From: Terriglobus sp.
Lineage (GTDB): Bacteria > Acidobacteriota > Terriglobia > Terriglobales > Acidobacteriaceae
Direction of reading: 5' to 3'
DNA: 50,166 nt
Assembly: GCA_026225595.1 (NCBI GenBank)
Contig: JAMFTB010000084.1
Location: forward strand, 1-50,166
Position numbers and translations under genes: made by a program. Positions 45,437 through 50,166 of the stretch are shown one piece after another. Every line of letters starts with the position of its first letter. Positions within the stretch are counted from its first letter, which is position 1. The notes under the pieces are model-generated. The model searched no databases. It saw only the letters and a program-made list of their open reading frames with translations, and was not told where the DNA came from.

Positions 45437-46744
45437 TCAAACCGCTGCGGGTGCCTTCAGTTCGCTTTGAAGACGCAGGAGCAGGCTGTCCAGATGCGAT
45501 GAGGGGAGTGCGCCCTGTGCCATCTCTTTGTTGCCGCCGCCGCGGCCTTCGTGGTCTGCCAGGGCTGTGCTAAGTAGTGTGCCGCAGTCGACGCCGCCTG
45601 GCTTTGCCGCCAGCACAATGGAAGCGCGTTCCGGCTCTGGAGCCCCCTCCGGAACAACGATGAGCGCGGTGGTGGTGGCTGTCTCCGCTATCAGGCGCGA
45701 GGCCAGCAGCTTGGCGTAGGCAGCATCACGGCCGGGCAGTTGCGCGTCCAGCGTGTGGATGACGACGCCACCCTTATCTTTGCCAGCACCAGCCTCGCCA
45801 GAGGCAGCCGATAGCTGTACAGCTTCGATCTGTGCCAGCGAGTTGAGCAGCGCGGCGCGATCCTTCGCTGCGGACTTGCTCTCTGCCTGCAGCCGCGCGA
45901 CGCTCTCTGCAATGTCGCCTGCGCCCACGGACAACGCCTGCCCCAGTGCTGAAAGCCGTGCAAAATCTTCGCGCGCTGCCGCGATGGCTCGCGTGCCGCA
46001 GACAAACCCCAGCCGCAAGCCGCCGCGGACGCGCTCCGTACCGCGCAGCAACACAGGGCCGATAGCTGCGGTGGTGGCGACGTGCGTGCCGCCGCAGGCA
46101 TTCAGGTCAATGCCAGGAATCTCAATCAAGCGGATGCGGCCAGCGCGTGGCGGCAGCTTACGCAGCAGGCCAGCAGCCAGCATGGTCTGCGCCTCTTCGC
46201 TGGAGACATAACGGATGGCCAGCGGCAGCGCTGCAGCGACAGCATCATTCACTGCAGACTCTGCCGCGCGCAGTTGTTCGTCCGTCAGCGACGGCACATC
46301 CAGATCGATGGTGGAAGCGACGTCGCCAAGATGAAACGAAACCGTTGCCGCGGCAAAGTCACGAAGCAGCACGGCACTGAGCAGGTGCTGGCCGGTGTGC
46401 TGCTGCATGTGGTCGTGGCGGCGGGCGGCGTCCACGGTGCCGCGGACCTCTGTGCCCTCCTGCAGCGGCTTGGCGGTGGTGTGCCACACCTCGCCTGCAT
46501 CGTCTTCGGCTACATCGGTTATGAGAGCCTGCAGAACTGCGCCGGAGCGCGCCGTGGCAGTGAGCATGCCGGTGTCAAACGGCTGGCCGCCGCTGGTGGG
46601 ATAGAAGGCTGTGCGATCGAGTGCAATCTGCCAGACGGGGACCCCGCCAATTCGCTGCAGTTCGCGGATAGCGGTGACCGTGGCGGTAAACTCCAGCCGC
46701 GCGGGATCGTCGTAATAGATGCGTTCGGCTGCCTCGTTCACCAC
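45437..46744 (-). CDS. Alanyl-tRNA editing protein, AlaX-like with DHHA1-type C-terminus
   Basis: DRTAFYPTSGGQPFDTG, HTGQHLLSAVL (HxxxH), CGGTHVATTAAIGPVLL (CxxxH), GGGNKEMAQGA-like DHHA1 end. Confidence 0.92.
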   Translation of the reverse strand: MVNEAAERIYYDDPARLEFTATVTAIRELQRIGGVPVWQIALDRTAFYPTSGGQPFDTGMLTATARSGAVLQALITDVAEDDAGEVWHTTAKPLQEGTEVRGTVDAARRHDHMQQHTGQHLLSAVLLRDFAAATVSFHLGDVASTIDLDVPSLTDEQLRAAESAVNDAVAAALPLAIRYVSSEEAQTMLAAGLLRKLPPRAGRIRLIEIPGIDLNACGGTHVATTAAIGPVLLRGTERVRGGLRLGFVCGTRAIAAAREDFARLSALGQALSVGAGDIAESVARLQAESKSAAKDRAALLNSLAQIEAVQLSAASGEAGAGKDKGGVVIHTLDAQLPGRDAAYAKLLASRLIAETATTTALIVVPEGAPEPERASIVLAAKPGGVDCGTLLSTALADHEGRGGGNKEMAQGALPSSHLDSLLLRLQSELKAPAAV

Positions 46745-46753
46745 GGGGTCGCG

Positions 46754-47725
46754 CTACTCCCTTGGCGTGATGGTGATGAGGCCGCCGACCGCTGAAACCT
46801 CGCTGAGGCTGCCAATGACCAGCGGTGTGCGCATGTGCGGCTCCGTCGGCGTGATCTCAAGGATGCGATAGCGGCCGTTGCTGGCCGCGCCGCCTGCCTG
46901 CTCTGCAATGAAGCTGAGCGGATTGGCCTCATACAGCAGGCGCAGCTTGCCGTTGGGCGCCTTCTTGGTCGGCGGGTAGAGGAAGACTCCGCCCTTGAGC
47001 AGCGTGCGATGAAAGTCTGCAATGAACGAGCCCACGTAGCGTGAGCTGTACTTCTGCCCCACCAGCGTGCCGTCGCGGAAGCGGTCAATGGCCTTGCCGT
47101 AGACCTTCTCCGAATCGCCGATGTTGCCCTCGTTCATGGAGTAGTAGGTACCCTGCTCCGGCATGAGCATGTCTTCGCTCGACAACAGAAACTCACCGCC
47201 AGACAACGTGAACGCATGCACGCCTTTGCCCGCGGTGTAGACCAGGATGGTGGAGGGGCCGTAGTTCACGTAAAGCGCGGCGACCTGTTCGCTGCCCGGC
47301 TGCAGAATGGCTGCGCGTGCGTCCGCACCCGGCTTTACGCCCTGGATGGAGACGATGGTGCCCACGTTGACGTTCACATCAATGTTGGATGACCCGTCCA
47401 GCGGGTCGAAGATTGCGATGAATTTCGCGTTGGGACGGTCCGTGAAGATCAGCGGCTGATCGTCCTCTTCACTGACGACTGCGGCCACCGTGGGCAGCGC
47501 CTTCATCACGTCCGTGAGGGTGTCGTTGGCAAACACATCCAGCTTTTGCTGCTGTTCGCCCTGGATATTTTCATTACCGGCCGCGCCCAGCACATCACCC
47601 AGCCCGGCAATGCGGATCTTTGCCTCAATGGCTGCTGCGCCGTCCGCAATAGCGTTGATCAACGCTGCCAGATCTGCATTGTGCCGTTGACGAACGTGTT
47701 GGAAGAGGGTCATCGCCATGGGCAT
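46754..47725 (-). CDS. fbp: Class 1 fructose-1,6-bisphosphatase
   Basis: VVSEEDDQPLIF, IFDPLDGSSNIDVNVNVGTIVSI, GKLRLLYEANPLSFIAEQAGG. Confidence 0.97.
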   Translation of the reverse strand: MPMAMTLFQHVRQRHNADLAALINAIADGAAAIEAKIRIAGLGDVLGAAGNENIQGEQQQKLDVFANDTLTDVMKALPTVAAVVSEEDDQPLIFTDRPNAKFIAIFDPLDGSSNIDVNVNVGTIVSIQGVKPGADARAAILQPGSEQVAALYVNYGPSTILVYTAGKGVHAFTLSGGEFLLSSEDMLMPEQGTYYSMNEGNIGDSEKVYGKAIDRFRDGTLVGQKYSSRYVGSFIADFHRTLLKGGVFLYPPTKKAPNGKLRLLYEANPLSFIAEQAGGAASNGRYRILEITPTEPHMRTPLVIGSLSEVSAVGGLITITPRE

Positions 47726-47763
47726 AAGCGTAGCATTCTGCGGTTATGGCATGCGTAACTATC

Positions 47764-47811
47764 GTGCGGATTCCGCACACGCAGGGGTGACGAACATGGT
47801 CACGCCCTGCG
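47764..47811. promoter_or_regulatory. Two adjacent hairpins between GGDEF gene and fbp
   Basis: GTGCGGA-T-TCCGCAC (47764..47778) and CGCAGGGGTGAC-GAACATG-GTCACGCCCTGCG (47780..47811). Confidence 0.5.
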
Positions 47812-47834
47812 CTTGTTCCTGCTGTTGAACGCTC

Positions 47835-49130
47835 TTACGCGCTCTGGATTCGCTTTGGGAACACGGCGAGCCTGGACCCGCTGGCACCCGGAACCGGAGC
47901 GACGCATACGCGATTGCGGCCCTCCTGCTTGGCGCGGTACATGGCCGCATCCGCGTCTGCAATCAGCCGTGAAGGCTCCAGCTTGTGCGTGGGCCGCATG
48001 GTGGCAACACCACAGCTGACAGTTGCCCACACATCCTGCGGCGCAGCACCGTCGCGCTGCAGCGCCGGCGAACCGGCTACCTGAACCAGCGTGCGGATAC
48101 GTTCAGCCACCTTGATCGCTATCTCTGGTTCGCAGCTGGGCAGCAGCACCACAAACTCCTCGCCGCCAAAACGTGCAACAAAATCGTCCTCAGCACGCAG
48201 TGCCTGCTGCAACAGCTGCGCAATGCGCTGCAGCACGCGGTCGCCATAGGGATGGCCGTGGGTGTCGTTTAACCGCTTGAAGTGGTCCACATCCACCATG
48301 ACGGCGCTGATGGACTGCTTGCTGTCGGCAGCCAGCTCCCACAGCTCGCCCAGCCGCAGATCATAGGCGCGGCGGTTGGGCAGGCCGGTAAGCCGGTCCG
48401 TGGAGGAGAGTGCAAGCAGCTCCGCATTGGCGTTTGCCAGCAGGCCGCGCTGCAACCGACCGCGCAGCTGCAACAGATAGCTGAAGCGCCGCTCGCGCGT
48501 GAGCGTGTAGTTGGCAGTCAGAGTCAGAATCGCTACCCACATGAGCATGCCGCCGGAAACCATCTTTTGCGATGTCAGCATCTGAGTGTCGACATACAGC
48601 GACATTGTGTCCATGGCCACAATCAGGAAAGACGTTGCCGCCGCAAAGGCCAGGTCAATGCGCAACAGGCAGTTGGCCACCAGCAGCACCAGGATGAGGC
48701 CCGTCTGCGCCTCCGCAGTTGCCATGGGGCTGAGGTCGTAGTGCAGGTACAGGATGCTGAGGCTGCCAATAACGCACAGGAAGGACGTGGCCAGCTCGCG
48801 CACGGTGTGGCTGCGCTTGCTCTTCACCAGCATGGCCACCAGCAACACAATGGGCGTAACCACGCCAAAGCGAACGGTCATGGCGCGGGCCATGTGCTGC
48901 GGCGCCATGAAGTAATCGCCCACAATGAAGAAGTCATACGCCAGCAGGCTTAGCAGCCCCTGCACCAGCAACATGCGGGCGCGGGAGGGTCCTGTCTCGC
49001 GCAGATGGCGCTGCTCAAGCTCCGGCGGAAAAGTCAGAGAGACAATGCTGTCTTTTTCAAAGCGCCGTATCTCTTCTTCCAGCGGCCGCAACGGATCGTT
49101 CTGTTCGGGGTCTTTCATCTGTCCATCCAC
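47835..49130 (-). CDS. GGDEF-domain diguanylate cyclase with N-terminal multi-TM region
   Basis: DRLTGLPNRRAYD, VMVDVDHFKRLNDTHGHPYGDRVLQ, RFGGEEFVVLLP; start could be 49118 (MKDPEQ). Confidence 0.95.
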   Translation of the reverse strand: MDGQMKDPEQNDPLRPLEEEIRRFEKDSIVSLTFPPELEQRHLRETGPSRARMLLVQGLLSLLAYDFFIVGDYFMAPQHMARAMTVRFGVVTPIVLLVAMLVKSKRSHTVRELATSFLCVIGSLSILYLHYDLSPMATAEAQTGLILVLLVANCLLRIDLAFAAATSFLIVAMDTMSLYVDTQMLTSQKMVSGGMLMWVAILTLTANYTLTRERRFSYLLQLRGRLQRGLLANANAELLALSSTDRLTGLPNRRAYDLRLGELWELAADSKQSISAVMVDVDHFKRLNDTHGHPYGDRVLQRIAQLLQQALRAEDDFVARFGGEEFVVLLPSCEPEIAIKVAERIRTLVQVAGSPALQRDGAAPQDVWATVSCGVATMRPTHKLEPSRLIADADAAMYRAKQEGRNRVCVAPVPGASGSRLAVFPKRIQSA

Positions 49131-49333
49131 ATCTGCTATCTCAGACTAGGTGCGTGGTCCGACTTCTGCCATGCCACCGCAGTGACTACGAATCCCACCA
49201 TTGCAGCACGCATCCCACCCATGGGGGTGAACCTGTGCAGTGTGTTTTACGATTTCGGCACCTTACATGTCCCTGTTTGGAACAGGTTAGCCCGGTCGCT
49301 ATTGGTACAATCAAGCTTTGATCAGGGAGTAAG

Positions 49334-50166
49334 ATGCTTCGCTTTTCAACAGCCGGAGAAAGCCATGGAGAGGCCCTGGTGGCACTGCTCAGCGGCTTGC
49401 CTGCCGGCGTTCCAGTGGATTCCGCATTTATGGCGCGCGAACTGTGGCGCCGCCAGCAGGGCTTTGGCCGCGGCGGCCGCATGCGCATTGAGACAGACAC
49501 GGCACACATCCTGAGCGGTGTGCGCCACGGTAAAACCATCGGTTCGCCCATTGCCATGACCATCGCCAACCGCGACTGGAAGAACTGGGAAGAGATTTTG
49601 CCGGTGGAAGAGGGCGACGCGGCCAAGCATAAGGCTGTGGCATCGCCCCGGCCCGGCCACGCAGACCTTGCCGGATCGCTGAAGTTCAACTTTCCCGACG
49701 CACGCTACATCCTGGAGCGGGCTTCGGCACGCGAATCGACCGCGCGTGTGGCCGGTGGCGCACTGGCCAAGATGCTGCTGCGCGCGCTGGGCATTGAGGT
49801 GCTCTCGCACGTTGTCCGCGTGGGCGCGGTGGAGCTTGAGCGCGGCTACGAGTGGGATGAGATTGTCGCCAGCACCGCACGCGAAACCGTTCTGCTGAAC
49901 TGCATTGACCCTGAAGTGGAGCTGCGCATGCGCGGCGAGGTGGACAAGGCGCTGCGCACAGGCGACACCGTGGGTGGCGTGTTTGAGGTGGTAGCGCATG
50001 GCGTACCGCCCGGAATTGGCACGCATGTGAACTGGGATGAGCGGCTGGATGGCCTGCTGGCGCAGGCTGTGATGAGTTTGCAGGCGGTAAAAGCAGTTGA
50101 ACTGGGCCGCGGCGTGACGGCTGCCCAGTCGCTGGGATCTACCGTTCACGATGCAATTGCGTATGA
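49334..50166 (+). CDS. aroC: Chorismate synthase, 3' end truncated by window edge
   Basis: MLRFSTAGESHGEALVALLSGLPAGVPVD; GRMRIETDTAHILSGVRHGKTIGSPIAMTIANRDW; open to end of window (not in ORF track). Confidence 0.97.
   Translation, partial: MLRFSTAGESHGEALVALLSGLPAGVPVDSAFMARELWRRQQGFGRGGRMRIETDTAHILSGVRHGKTIGSPIAMTIANRDWKNWEEILPVEEGDAAKHKAVASPRPGHADLAGSLKFNFPDARYILERASARESTARVAGGALAKMLLRALGIEVLSHVVRVGAVELERGYEWDEIVASTARETVLLNCIDPEVELRMRGEVDKALRTGDTVGGVFEVVAHGVPPGIGTHVNWDERLDGLLAQAVMSLQAVKAVELGRGVTAAQSLGSTVHDAIAY

Overview
High-GC chromosomal window whose gene content and protein styles suggest an Acidobacteriota (Terriglobales/Acidobacteriaceae-like) genome; this taxonomic guess is inference. 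It is mostly ordinary chromosome: cysS (5'-truncated), zapA, pheS/pheT, an RluA-type pseudouridine synthase, an RND efflux operon (adaptor plus two permeases), a transglutaminase/alpha-E/ATP-grasp operon, a sigma factor/anti-sigma-HEAT/PDZ operon, tatA/B-like + tatC, terC, a YhaM-like HD protein, a SurA-like parvulin, an S41 protease, a small glycan/lipid-type cluster, DUF885, an AlaX-type editing protein, fbp, a GGDEF protein and aroC (3'-truncated). Two tRNAs are readable: Gly-CCC and Ala-CGC. No CRISPR array, phage or transposase was found. The points most worth a second look are: (i) an exact 30-bp duplication of the start of a divergent Lgt-like gene, flanking an inserted membrane-protein gene, joined to a second copied intergenic segment; (ii) a roughly 340-bp structured gap that may hold an ncRNA; (iii) a 180-bp MITE/REP-like element with 30-bp inverted arms; (iv) a sigma / zinc-finger-HEAT anti-sigma / tandem-PDZ operon; (v) an apparently frameshifted secreted-protein gene; (vi) several proteins with unusual low-complexity extensions.
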